From the NCBI GenBank assembly GCA_037957365.1, contig JARHVA010000223.1, positions 3,033,501 through 3,097,500 of the forward strand: DNA of 64,000 nt, given 5' to 3'. Below are positions 39,071-48,149 of the stretch, piece by piece. Positions within the stretch are counted from its first letter, which is position 1. Each line of letters starts with the position of its first letter. The stretch comes from Torreya grandis (lineage: Eukaryota > Streptophyta > Pinopsida > Cupressales > Taxaceae). The notes under the pieces are model-generated. The model was not told where the DNA came from and did no database searches. It saw only the letters and a program-made list of their open reading frames with translations. A program made the position numbers and the translations under genes.

Positions 39071-39099
39071 AGGCTCCAAAATAACTCCACCTTCCTCGT

Positions 39100-40150
39100 T
39101 CAATATAGGTAACCCAGTTTGATAGAAAACTTGGGTTTAATCACCTTCTTCATGAAAGATATACGGAATATTGGATGTATGCGAGTGGACTGGGATAATT
39201 CTAGTTTGTAGGCCACACAACCAATTTTATGCAAGATTTGATAAGGGCCATAATACTTGGGAGCTAACTTATTATCATTTTTCTATTATTTTAGAAATAT
39301 TTGTTTATATGGTTGTAATCGTACAAAGACCCAATCACCTATATCAAAATGTCACTCACTATGGTGTTGATCTACTTGTTACTTCATTTGATTTTGTGTC
39401 ATGGCTAAATTTTCTCATAAACTGGCAAGTACCCCCTGCTAATGGTGAATGTGTTCCTTAACATCTTAAACCTTGGGATGGAACTTCAAGTTTGTAGTGA
39501 TGGGTGGGGGTTGATATCCATACAAGGCCACAAAAGGAAACATTTTGGATGAGTTGTGAATAAAATTATTATATCATCATTCAGTAAATGGTAGAAAATG
39601 AACTCATTTATCTTAGTTGTCAAAAATAAAACAACAAAGATACCCTTACATACATTTGTTGACTACCTTTGTTTATCCATCATATTGAAGATGATAGGAT
39701 GAGCTCTGAGCCAAATGGATGCCCAAACATGCAAATAATTCAGTCTAAAAGTTACTAGTAAATATTAAATCTTGATAACTTACAATGATCTTTGTAGTAC
39801 CATGCAATTTCTAAAGTATTTTGAGAAAAATAGAAGCTATTGTACTGGAAACAAATGGTTGTGATAAGGAACAAAAATGAGCATACTTGGTGAATTGATC
39901 CACAACTCCCATGATAAAATTTTTACCTTTAGATTGTGGTAAATTGGTAATGAATTTCATGGAAACCTTCTCTCAATGCTAGTTAGGGATAAATAAAGAC
40001 TGAAAAAGACCTAGTGTTTTAATGGTTTTACCTTTGTTTTGTTGACATATAATTCATTCATCCACATATAGTTGGGCATTCCCCTTGAGTCCTTCTCAAG
40101 CTAAATCTTTCTTGATTATATGATATGTTTTCAAAAATCCTAAGTGACCT
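39100..40150 (-). pseudogene. Integrase remnant of element 4
   Basis: Reading leftward from 40150: DQFTKYAHFCSLS near 39890 (the D-x-F-TKYAHF motif), LFACLGIHLAQSSSYH near 39700, DKWVHFLPFTE and HNSSKMFPFVALYGYQPPPI near 39500-39600, then DIGDWVFVRLQPYKQ and KLAPKYYGPYQILHKIG near 39250-39350, and MHPIFRISFMKK before the chromodomain. This is the complete order of a Gypsy integrase core plus GPY/F module. Multiple stops; inactive. Confidence 0.85.
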
Positions 40151-40299
40151 CCTATTGGAGATGCATTAAGTCACTGAAGGATTTTATGTTGGAGGAGAGA
40201 ATATTTGTAGAGGTATAATCTATCTTTATACCATAATGTGTTCCCTTTTCATGAAATTTTTTCAGAACCCTGCTGAAGATTTTGAATAAAATCATGTGT

Positions 40300-40900
40300 A
40301 GCATTGTCATTCTCTCATTTTGATCTTGCTTCTTTTAGCCAATATGCTTGTGAAATGGTCATTTCGCATAACAATGTCTTAATTGATTCATCCCTCTATG
40401 ATGGTGCATCTACCACCATATTCTCTTTTCCTTTCTTATATACTATTTCAAAATCATAACCTAACATTTTAGTCACTCATTTTTGTTGTTCTTTAGAAGA
40501 TAATATTTGTTTTAAAAAATATTTGAGGCTATCATGATCGTTCTTTACCTAAAAGTGACTACCCATCAAATAAGGTCTTCATTACTTATCTGCACGTAAA
40601 ATAACTATCATTTCTTTCTTATAGATTGATTTAAGCCTATTTTTTCCCTTTAGTTGGTGAATCTCAAATGCAAGTGGTTTGCCTTATTGTAAGAGTACAA
40701 CCCCCATGCCATACCTTGATGCATCACATTCCACAACAAAAAATTTAGAAAAATAAAGAGCAATCAAAATTGAAGTGGTGTACATAGCCATTTTCAACTG
40801 TTCAAATGTTTTGGTAGTTGTATCAACCCACTAGAAGGATTTTGTTTTCAACAAAGATGTGAGTGGGGTTGCGATGCTACCATAATTTTTGACAAACTTG
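40300..40900 (-). pseudogene. RNase H remnant of element 4
   Basis: Located between RT (right) and integrase (left) on the minus strand. Recognisable pieces include FLLWNVMHQGMAWGLYS near 40700-40770 and LHLRFTN near 40640, then the HFLVKNDHDSLKYFL-like segment near 40510-40560. Heavily interrupted. It is annotated mainly from position and these fragments. Confidence 0.6.
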
Positions 40901-41510
40901 TGATCGTAACCAATTAGTCCCATAAATTTTCAGAGGTTTTTGAGGTCTTGAGAACCTACCACTCCATCGCTTGGATCTTTTTAGAATCAAATTTCACTCC
41001 ATGTGAAATGTGACCTAAGTACTCCATCTCTCGAACACCAAAAGAATAGTTAAAAGGTTTGACATTAAGTTGATTTTATAAAATTGAGAGTACCTATTTC
41101 ACATGCTTCAAATGGTCTTCCTAATTTTTTTTGTAAATGAGGATGTCATCCAAAAACATCAACACAAACTTTCTCAAAAATGCCCTAAAAATAGTATTCA
41201 TCAAACTCTGAAATGTATATGGTGCATTTGTGAGGCCAAAAGGTGTGACCATAAACTCATAATAGCCTTCATAAGTTTTGAAAGTTGTTTTAGGTATGTC
41301 CTCTTTGTGGATTCAAATATGATGATACCCAAATCAATAGGCAATTCATCTATCAAAACATCAATTACTGGAATATGAAACTTATTTTTGTTGGTGTACT
41401 TGTTGAGTTTTCTATAATCTAGGCACATCCTCCAAATGTCATCTTTCTTCCACACCATGACCATTGGGGAGGATTATTCGTTTTGGCCGTGTCGGATGAT
41501 TCCTACCTCC
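40900..41510 (-). pseudogene. Reverse transcriptase remnant of element 4
   Basis: The open stretch 41464-41201 begins [20 protein letters not shown] and continues to [13 protein letters not shown], the chromovirus form of RT blocks 1-2. After a frameshift near 41280 the frame reads [20 protein letters not shown] and [12 protein letters not shown]. The catalytic pair DD of F-L-D-D is at 41145-41150. EMEYLGHI lies near 41025. The order matches chromoviral RT. A frameshift and stops inactivate it, although the catalytic pair survives. Confidence 0.88.
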
Positions 41511-41899
41511 AACATCCCTTGTACCATATTTTTAATTTCACTCTTCTAAACATAGGGCTACTTATAGGGTCTAATGTTGGGTAGTGTACTTCTGGGAATT
41601 AGTTTGATGGCATGATCATGCACTCAGTTTGATAGAAGTCCTTTTGGCATGTCACCAAAAATAGTAGAATGGTTATCTAGTACCATTTTTAAATCAAGAT
41701 GGGTAGACTCAGTTGGTTAAACCTCTATGGAAAACAAACGTATCATAAATCCTTCGAGATATTTTCTAATAATCTTCATCATCTGATGGGAACTAACCAG
41801 TTGTGGAGATTTAACCCATAATCCATGTAGTTTAAATATCTGGCCTTTTAATTGTAAGCACATGAAGAGTTTCTAAAAAATCATATCAATGCTGCCCAA

Positions 41900-42180
41900 A
41901 GTGATGAGCCATTGCACTCCCAAAACAATGTCAACATCTTCCATGGGAATAGCAAGCATAAGAAAATCTAACAGATGGTATCCCATAGCAAGCTTAATAC
42001 TATAGAATTTTTTATAATAGTTGATGGTACTACCATTTTCAATCATGACCTATAATTTTGGAGTTGGATAAATGAAATAGTTCAAACGAATAGCCAACTT
42101 ATTGTTGATGAAGTTGTGTGTACTCCCGGAGTCAATTAACACGATCACCTTATGTTTCTTGAGGAAACCCACCACATTAA
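41900..42180 (-). pseudogene. Protease domain of element 4 with intact active site
   Basis: VLIDSGSTHNFI lies on the minus strand around 42107-42145, with the catalytic D-S-G at 42125-42133. AIRLNYFIYPTP follows, and MEDVDIVLGVQWL near 41905-41945 closes the domain (flap and C-terminal ILG/VLG-W motif). These are all the hallmarks of a retropepsin that would cut the element's polyprotein. A stop lies between the two blocks. This domain is the useful comparison for the dead protease-like domain of element 5. Confidence 0.88.
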
Positions 42181-42184
42181 GAGT

Positions 42185-43300
42185 TTAAAGAGTAATAATA
42201 CCTAAAAATACATGGCATCGAATAGTAAGTTGAAAATCTTCAGATTCATCATTGAGTTCATCCAAACATGCCCCTGAGGCCTTATCATCTTCATCATCCT
42301 CATTGACGTATTCAATGTAAAACAACTTCTTTTCAATGCAACGATGTCCTTTGCTCCATTTGTTATCACAAAAAAACATAACCCTTTTACATGCTTCTCT
42401 TTAATTTATTGAGGGGTCAATTTGGTAGGTTGAGTAAATGATGGTGATGGTAAAATGTGTTCACGGACATTAGTAAAAGGTGTCTCTTTGATCATCTCTT
42501 TTTCATCTACTAGGCGTGCCCTTGGGATGAGTTTAGATACTGAACAAAGAATAAACATGTGAACTTTCAATTGGATGATATCTTTGAGGCCAATCAGTTT
42601 TTTTTCATTGATATCCACCACACGTAAGAAGAGATTCTAAAATTGATGAATTTAATCATTTATAGTCCCTGTCAGACACAATTTGGCTAGTTGGCTGAAG
42701 TAGTTTTCTGAGATATTATTGCAATAGTAGAGTTGTAGTTCCTCAGAAAATATAGACTAGGAAACCAAGAGACCCTTCTTTTTGTTTTGAGTGCACAACC
42801 ATCAATACTAAATGAAATGTTCATGTTCCAAATACAGAGAGGCCATGACCACTTTTCATGAACATAGAGTCTAATGTAGATCAAATAAATTTTCACTTTG
42901 AGTGATCCATGTGAGTGGATCATTACCATCAAACTTGTGCAAGTCCACTTTTGGCAACATCAGCTTCACACCAAGATTGGAAGTGTGATTGTTTGTAGGA
43001 GATCCAAACTAGAGTGGTGGAGGTTTATTTTATAAAGACTGAGCTAAAAAGTTGGACAATTACCTAGTTATTTTTTTGCAATTGATCCTGTAAGCCATTC
43101 AAGTCCTTTCATCCCTATGATGTCCCCTTTAACTGCATCGAGATCATCTTTCTGCACCATGATATGTAACTCTAATTAAAGTTATTGAACCATCTTTGAA
43201 ATACATAGATTAGAAGTTTCAGACTCCATGTCATCCTTATGAGAAATTTTAGGAATTTCTTGCCCTTTCTTGTGTCCACAAGTGTTAGAGCCAGCCATGC
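42185..43300 (-). pseudogene. Gag and zinc knuckle of element 4
   Basis: Starts near 43298 with MAGSNTCGHKKGQEIPKIS. A Gag segment with DPLTWITQSE and LFDLH lies near 42870-42930, and LCFFCDNKWSKGHRC at about 42330-42375 gives a C-x2-C...H-x-C zinc knuckle of the chromovirus type. It is followed by KKLFYIEYVNEDDEDD, an acidic linker into protease. This would be the capsid and nucleocapsid. Frame broken by stops; the 64-codon piece 42379-42185 is open. Confidence 0.75.
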
Positions 43301-43664
43301 ACATACCCTAAGAGAGTTTCAACCTTGAAAAAATTGTATCAACATATGAGACCATTGCAATCACCTCACCAAGATGAATCCAATGATTGTTATTGTGCAC
43401 AAGGGTAAAAAAATTTGGCCCAAAAAGTGTACTGATAGAATGTACAGTTGCAATCATCTCACAGAGACGAATCCAACAACTGCTAATTTACACAAGGTTA
43501 CAAAAATTTCAAATTTTAAAAAAAAATTACTTTGAACAATACTACAAAGAAAAATTAAATTATTCCCCGATTGTAAGTTATGTTTTTTCAATCCTTCCGC
43601 TCGCAAGAGACACGCAACACCAGATCTAAAAAAATTCTTGTCATAAAAACATGCCCAAATCGAA

Positions 43665-43676
43665 GCTCTAATACCA
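43665..43676 (-). promoter_or_regulatory. Primer binding site of element 4
   Basis: Reverse strand reads TGGTATTAGAGC, one mismatch from TGGTATCAGAGC, the complement of the 3' end of initiator tRNA-Met used by many plant retroelements. It lies two bases inside the 5' LTR end at 43679. Confidence 0.9.
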
Positions 43677-43678
43677 GT

Positions 43679-43708
43679 TGTAATTAAATTACATAGATGT
43701 TCACATAG
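43679..43708 (-). repeat. 5' LTR of element 4, inner piece
   Basis: TGTAATTAAATTACATAGAT... matches the first 30 bases of the 3' LTR at 38554. The LTR is then interrupted by element 5. The last five bases CATAG (43704-43708) are duplicated at 46342-46346, and the LTR continues from 46347. Confidence 0.92.
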
Positions 43709-44102
43709 TGATATGGTCTTGATATGATTCAAATATTCAATATATGTAGAAATACCCTTAAGGTAGGGCAACGCCATATAATACTCCTTTAGGAAGGAAT
43801 AACTCCACAATGTCTCTTCGAGGGGACAACCTCCAATATCCTCTTATAATATAAGACTCAATGCTTACTTGATATATTTACCATGATAATCATCTCCTTT
43901 ATATAGACATCTATCTAACCAATGGATGGGTAACCTTCTAATTCCAATTTAGGTCGACCATTATCCAATGCACTAATTCCATAAGTTACTCCATTATCCT
44001 AATATATTATACCCATATAACTAACTAAGGGGATGTGTGTCACATGTTGACATCTCCATCAACCCATATACATTAATATATCATATCCCTAAGTACATAG
44101 CA
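43709..44102 (-). repeat. 3' LTR of element 5 (394 bp)
   Basis: Starts TGATATGGTCTTGATATGAT and ends GTACATAGCA, nearly identical to 45953-46341 over its full length. It differs mainly by small substitutions and a short indel near 43800. Confidence 0.95.
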
Positions 44103-44118
44103 TTACTTCCCTCCTTGA
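44103..44118 (-). promoter_or_regulatory. Polypurine tract of element 5
   Basis: Reverse strand reads CAAGGAGGGAAGTAA directly before the TG of the 3' LTR, the normal plus-strand primer. Confidence 0.75.
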
Positions 44119-44849
44119 CATGTTTCATCCCCAAAACATAGGAAGAAATCAAATAATGAGTGTGCTTCAAATCATTGCACGCTTGTCTTCAATCTCGATC
44201 ATCTAACCATCCATATGTGATCTTGGCAGGTGATAGCTCTCCAATCTTGTTTCCAAATTCCATTGTGCTTCTCTAATTTTGTTCATGATCATAATTATGC
44301 GGCTTTGATGTCCAAGCATAATCTTTTTATTTCATGTACCATATTCCACTGCACTACTCTGATTCCAACTATGACCATAGTAGGTATTTTTCCATACATA
44401 GTCATAGTGATTTCCCCATTCATTCCATGTGTCATAGTATTTTTTCTTTGGATTCCATGCATATCCATAATGATTAGAAATTATATTTCCTGTATAGACA
44501 AAATGATTGTTGTTATGACACTTCCTCACCTGGTTTCATGATTGTTTCCTCTCATGATGATGTGGGTGTCTATATACCTCAATTTTTTTTAATATTTTGA
44601 CCTTATCCACCTTTACTTCTACCTCTTCCACCTTTTCCTTCTTTGTCTCTTTAGTAGATGAAGTGTTCATTTCTAGTTATCTTCATCATGCTTTTCATCA
44701 CCTATTTCAATCTCATCCTTATGATCTACCTGAATTGTTATTGGTGCCTTTTTCACTATGATATCTTGTAAAGTGATATTCTTTTTCCTATACCAAAACT
44801 TCATAAAATTTTTCTGAACATGAATATTCATTGTTCCCAAAGTCTCTAA
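44119..44849 (-). mobile_element. 3' part of element 5 internal region
   Basis: The reading frame of the 44850-45440 ORF continues past a TGA (where elements of this type have Trp) with LETLGTMNIHVQKNFMKF and an acidic/basic tail to about 44660. The rest, 44119-44650, is non-coding and A/T-rich with CATGATTATG/CATAGTCATAG-type short repeats near 44380-44470. No RT motif is present. Confidence 0.6.
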
Positions 44850-45440
44850 TCATAGAGATCCAAGAACTATATCCACATCATCCATATCCAAAGCATAAAA
44901 ATCTGTATGCAAAACATATTTTTCCATAATGAGCTTCAAATCTTCAAACATTGAAATATTCTTACCATCTACTTGAACCTCCTTGATATTATTTGCTTGA
45001 ACATGTAGATGCTTGGCCACATTCATGTTAATGAAGTTATACTTGTTGGTAGGGTTTATGAACACAACCACCTTCTTCTTTTGAATGCATCCATGAAATT
45101 GAAAAATTGACTCGAATTTCTTTGGAGCCAAATTATTTGAACCCTTCTCTTCTTCTTCTTCTTCTTCATCATCATCATCATCATCATTATTTTCTTCCTC
45201 TTCTACATCATCTTTTTCTTTTATATCCCATCGATCTAGTAAGATTTGTTCCATTGCTTCCCATGAAGAATACTTTTGCGCAAAGCTCAATTGATTAAAC
45301 CACCAATGTTGTGCAAGCCTAGACAAAGAAAGAGATAATTCTGTTTTCCATAAAATTGTTTTAGTATTATTCTCCTTAAAAATGAGCTCCCATTCTCTAG
45401 CATCAACATCATCTTCCCCTGAAATTTTTTGCAACTTCAT
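44850..45440 (-). CDS. Gag-protease-like protein of element 5, 196 codons, protease active site lost
   Basis: The longest clean ORF in the window. Residues 1-75 resemble a Gag core (REWELIFKENN, LSLSLSRLAQHWWFNQL, SWEAMEQILLDRW). Residues about 76-105 are an acidic tract (DVEEEENNDDDDDDEEEEEE) encoded by GAA/GAT triplet runs. Residues about 115-196 are retropepsin-like: VVVFINPTNKYNFINMNVAK, then HTDFYALDMDDVDIVLGSL, close to the protease of element 4 (MEDVDIVLGVQWL). The catalytic D-S-G is replaced by N-P-T (45048-45056), so no protease activity is expected. A probable TGG-to-TGA change ends the ORF at the W position after VLGSL. Start chosen at the first ATG, 500 bases from the primer binding site. 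It could serve as an RNA- or capsid-binding protein packaged by a partner element; that is inference. Confidence 0.75.
   Translation of the reverse strand: MKLQKISGEDDVDAREWELIFKENNTKTILWKTELSLSLSRLAQHWWFNQLSFAQKYSSWEAMEQILLDRWDIKEKDDVEEEENNDDDDDDEEEEEEEKGSNNLAPKKFESIFQFHGCIQKKKVVVFINPTNKYNFINMNVAKHLHVQANNIKEVQVDGKNISMFEDLKLIMEKYVLHTDFYALDMDDVDIVLGSL
45147..45188. repeat. Triplet microsatellite encoding the acidic tract
   Basis: (TCT)n followed by (CAT)n on the plus strand; on the coding strand (ATG)n/(AGA)n in the frame GAT/GAA. Replication slippage here would lengthen or shorten the Asp/Glu tract without shifting the frame. Confidence 0.85.
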
Positions 45441-45938
45441 GATCCACGAAAAAAATTAGGGTTCATGAAACCCTAAAATGTCAATAACTCATACAAAAAT
45501 TAATCCAAAAAGTCCCAAATTTTAACTGTTCCTCTTATGATATTGGAACCTCAGTCAAAATTTTGTAAAAAAATGTCACAAATTTTGGCATGTAGATTGA
45601 ATATATGAAAAAACATAAAATCACAACAAATCACTCAAAACAACTCCAAAAATTTTGAAATTTTGACTGTGCTTCTCTTATATCTTTTTACATCTCTAGT
45701 AAAAATTTTGAATAAAAATTCCTTATATTTCAGAAGATATAGCAAAATTAGTATAAACCCTAAAATAACAATAACTCCCTCAAAACTAATAAAAAAAAAT
45801 TCAATTTTTTTATTGTGACTTATTTAAAATATTCTCCATATCTAGTAAAAAAATTGTGGAAAAATTCACAACCAATCAAAAGATATTGATGATTCAAAAA
45901 AACTAGGGTTTCGCTCCACACAAATTGCCCAAATCAAA
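45441..45938 (-). mobile_element. Leader of element 5
   Basis: About 500 bases between primer binding site and ORF start, with three diverged copies of a segment containing AAAATTTT(G/T)...CCTAAAAT(G/A)(T/A)CAATAACTC (around 45470, 45600 and 45760). No upstream ORF of note. Confidence 0.6.
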
Positions 45939-45950
45939 GATCTGATAACA
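45939..45950 (-). promoter_or_regulatory. Primer binding site of element 5
   Basis: Reverse strand TGTTATCAGATC, two mismatches from the initiator tRNA-Met complement TGGTATCAGAGC. It is two bases from the LTR end at 45953. The following bases (TTTGATTTGGGCA) match those after the primer site of element 4 (TTCGATTTGGGCA). Confidence 0.85.
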
Positions 45951-45952
45951 CT

Positions 45953-46341
45953 TGATATGGTCTTGATATGATTCAAATATTCAATATATGCAAAAATACC
46001 ATTAAGGTAGGGCAACACCATATAATACTCCTTTAAGAAAGCTCCACAATGTCTCTTCAAGGGGACAACCTCCAATATCCTCTTACAATAGAAGACTCAA
46101 TGCTTACTTGATATCTTTACCATGATAATCATCTCCTTTATATAGACATCTATCTAACCAATGGATGGGTAACCTCCTAATCCCAATGTAGGCCTACCAT
46201 TACCCAATACACTAATTTCACAAGTTACTTCATTATCCTAATATATTGTACCCATATAACTAACTAAAGGGATGTGTGCCACATGTCGACATCTCCATCA
46301 ACCCATATACATTAATATATCATATCCCTAGGTACATAGCA
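45953..46341 (-). repeat. 5' LTR of element 5 (389 bp)
   Basis: TGATATGG...TACATAGCA, nearly identical to the left LTR. It contains CTCCTTTATATAGACA (reverse-strand TATA) near 46135. Confidence 0.95.
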
Positions 46342-46346
46342 CATAG
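46342..46346. repeat. Target-site duplication of element 5 (right copy)
   Basis: CATAG, identical to 43704-43708. Confidence 0.95.
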
Positions 46347-46663
46347 TAGAATGATATATCACATAAACAAGAGTAGATATAATAGATCCACAACAATAAT
46401 TGATAGAAGAGTAGAATGTTTGATAAATATAATTGAGCCACTTCGAGGGGGCAACCTCCATAACAATGCAATAAGAGCAAAATTCGTAATATGGCCCTCA
46501 CATACTAGCTACTACCTCCTATATATACTCTACTTAGTCATGGTTATTTCATAGGTCAACCTTACTAAGAACATAAAGAAATACGACAAGATAATAAAGA
46601 GGTATGTAAGCCACAAGTAGACCACACAGATCTCTAGACACGCCATAAGTTAAAGGTGTAGCA
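46347..46663 (-). repeat. 5' LTR of element 4, outer piece
   Basis: Continues the LTR interrupted at 43708 and ends GGTGTAGCA, matching 38585-38894. It is followed by the TGACA target duplication at 46664-46668. Confidence 0.92.
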
Positions 46664-46914
46664 TGACATGAATGAATGAGACAATAATAGTAGATGATAA
46701 TTGGGGAAACTCACACAAAGCACTATGAACTAGTCCACCCCAATCCTAGTGTACTCCTTAGGATGTACATTCAAGGCAACTGATGTTCGATGAGTCTTGC
46801 AAGATAAATTATCTATGACTAATAATAGGGTGTATGTATTCACCACCAGGTTCAAGAGATGCTCTTACTCCAACAACTAAATTATAAAGAGTGCCATGAC
46901 ACACACTATACACC
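46664..46914. other. Unassigned host sequence right of element 4
   Basis: Begins with the second TGACA. Pre-insertion sequence was continuous with 38553. No recognisable coding or repeat. Confidence 0.4.
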
Positions 46915-47330
46915 TTACGAGTTCAAGGTAGGTAAGGTTTAGATACATCTTCAAAAGGAACACTTCAAGGGTCCTCATAGGAAGATCAAGCCTATGTGTT
47001 ATGGTCCATACACTAAACTGCATGTAGCTGGGGAGAACATCTTTGTTCTTGACCTACCATAATACATGGGTTTGCATCTAGTGTTTAATATGAAACTCCT
47101 TAAGCCTTACTTCCCACTTTTCTTGAGCCAACAATAACTCAACATCCTTCAAACTTGGATCTTGAACACCTGTTGACAACACCAAATGATCAAATCATTG
47201 AAGTGACAACCCACACCCATCCAAGGTACACATTACTTGTTATGAGTGGTTAAGGCAAGGGAATACACTGATCATACTAAGTGGTACAACCTTAAGCGAC
47301 TTCAAGTTTAATTTCCACAATAGACCGAAG
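46915..47330 (+). pseudogene. C-terminal integrase and chromodomain fragment of a plus-strand chromovirus (element 6)
   Basis: Plus-strand translation, with frame changes, gives YEFKVGKV, HFKGPHRKIKPMCYGPYTKL, HVAGENIFVLDLP, YMGLHLVFNMKLLKPYFP and, further on, HYLL.VVKAREYTDHTKWYN then LKRLQV. These match the GPY/F module of Gypsy integrase and a chromodomain-like tail. Orientation is opposite to element 4. Nothing upstream resembles the rest of pol, so this is a truncated remnant. Confidence 0.7.
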
Positions 47331-48130
47331 ACATAATATAACCCATTGCTCTTCAAAAAAAGGGCGAATTATCTCGGTACAACTATGTAGGTGTGTGCAC
47401 TCTTTTCTAAGACATTAAGATCCTTAGTTTTGTGTCATCTTTCATCATGCACAGAGACTCATAATATTCTCACACATTGGTGTAATGCCTTGCAAACTAC
47501 CAAATATCTACCTCATGACGTGTAGCGCGTCCTAAACTTTGCACTGTGCATGCAACCTTGCATCATCCTTGGCTTTGATGTGTTGCTTCACAATATACCA
47601 CACACTACTTCAAAGCATATCATGCATTAGCATGGCTCACACAGGTCCTCTAGAGTCACTATCCACACATCATCTCATCATTGTTGTGTGACATACCAAG
47701 TGGCCCTTTCCATGTGTGTTCCATGCCAGAAAACTTATTAGCACATGGTGACACTGGAATCCAACTGCCACCTCTACAAAAAGGTGAAGTGTCACTTGGA
47801 CAAAAATGAATCTTTTGTAGCCGTTCGACACTTAAGGGATCAAAGACACATTCAAATGGTAGAGTGTTAACATGCCCTGAGTATCTATTATTTACAAGAT
47901 ATGCAATTCTCCTTTCTAGTCTAGTCAAATCAGTGGGAAGTAATTCCCCTTTCTAATCATTAGAGCCTATATTCCCAGCCTTACTAAACATTATACACAC
48001 CTATACTTTTTCATATTATTTACATTGAATAGAAGTTGCACCATTCTAAAAATACTTCCATATTTAAATGTGTTTTGGTTTACTATTGTTATAGTTTTCT
48101 TTTGTGCATTTTATAACCTATAATTTGCTA
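47331..48130. other. Unassigned sequence, probably the 3' end of element 6
   Basis: Somewhat higher GC than the surrounding elements, with short direct repeats of CACACA/CATCA type. No coding region I trust; the 89-codon minus-strand ORF at 47659-47928 has no recognisable motif. Confidence 0.35.
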
Positions 48131-48149
48131 CCAAGTATAGGATTAGCCT

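Larger units (their letters stand above)
43709..46341 (-). mobile_element. Element 5: 2.63-kb non-autonomous LTR retrotransposon with a Gag-protease-like ORF
   Basis: Nested in the 5' LTR of element 4 with an exact target duplication CATAG. It has LTRs of 394 and 389 bp, a primer binding site, a polypurine tract and a single ORF (44850-45440, minus). There is no RT, RNase H or integrase: the 1.85-kb internal region is too short and shows none of their motifs. It belongs in the class of terminal-repeat elements with only a gag-type ORF (TR-GAG). Confidence 0.9.
38554..46663 (-). mobile_element. Element 4: chromovirus (Ty3/Gypsy) with a nested element
   Basis: Complete structure on the minus strand: target duplication TGACA on both sides, 3' LTR 38554-38894, pol with chromodomain, RT, protease and gag, primer binding site 43665-43676, and a 5' LTR split by element 5 into 43679-43708 and 46347-46663. 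Without the nested insertion it is about 5.5 kb, a normal chromovirus size. All coding parts carry stops, so it is not autonomous now. Confidence 0.92.

Noticed and set aside
43665..43676. Possible tRNA gene fragment
   Set aside because: The match is only to the 3' end of initiator tRNA-Met and sits two bases from an LTR, so it is a primer binding site.
43454..43810. 118-codon minus-strand ORF
   Set aside because: It runs through the element 5 LTR, the element 4 LTR end and its primer site, so it is non-coding. The same holds for 45866-46075.
44230..44541. 103-codon plus-strand ORF
   Set aside because: It lies in the non-coding 3' part of element 5 and overlaps short CATAGTCAT-type repeats; no motif.
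45107..45298. Plus-strand ORF with a His/Leu run
   Set aside because: Antisense shadow of the acidic tract of the element 5 ORF.
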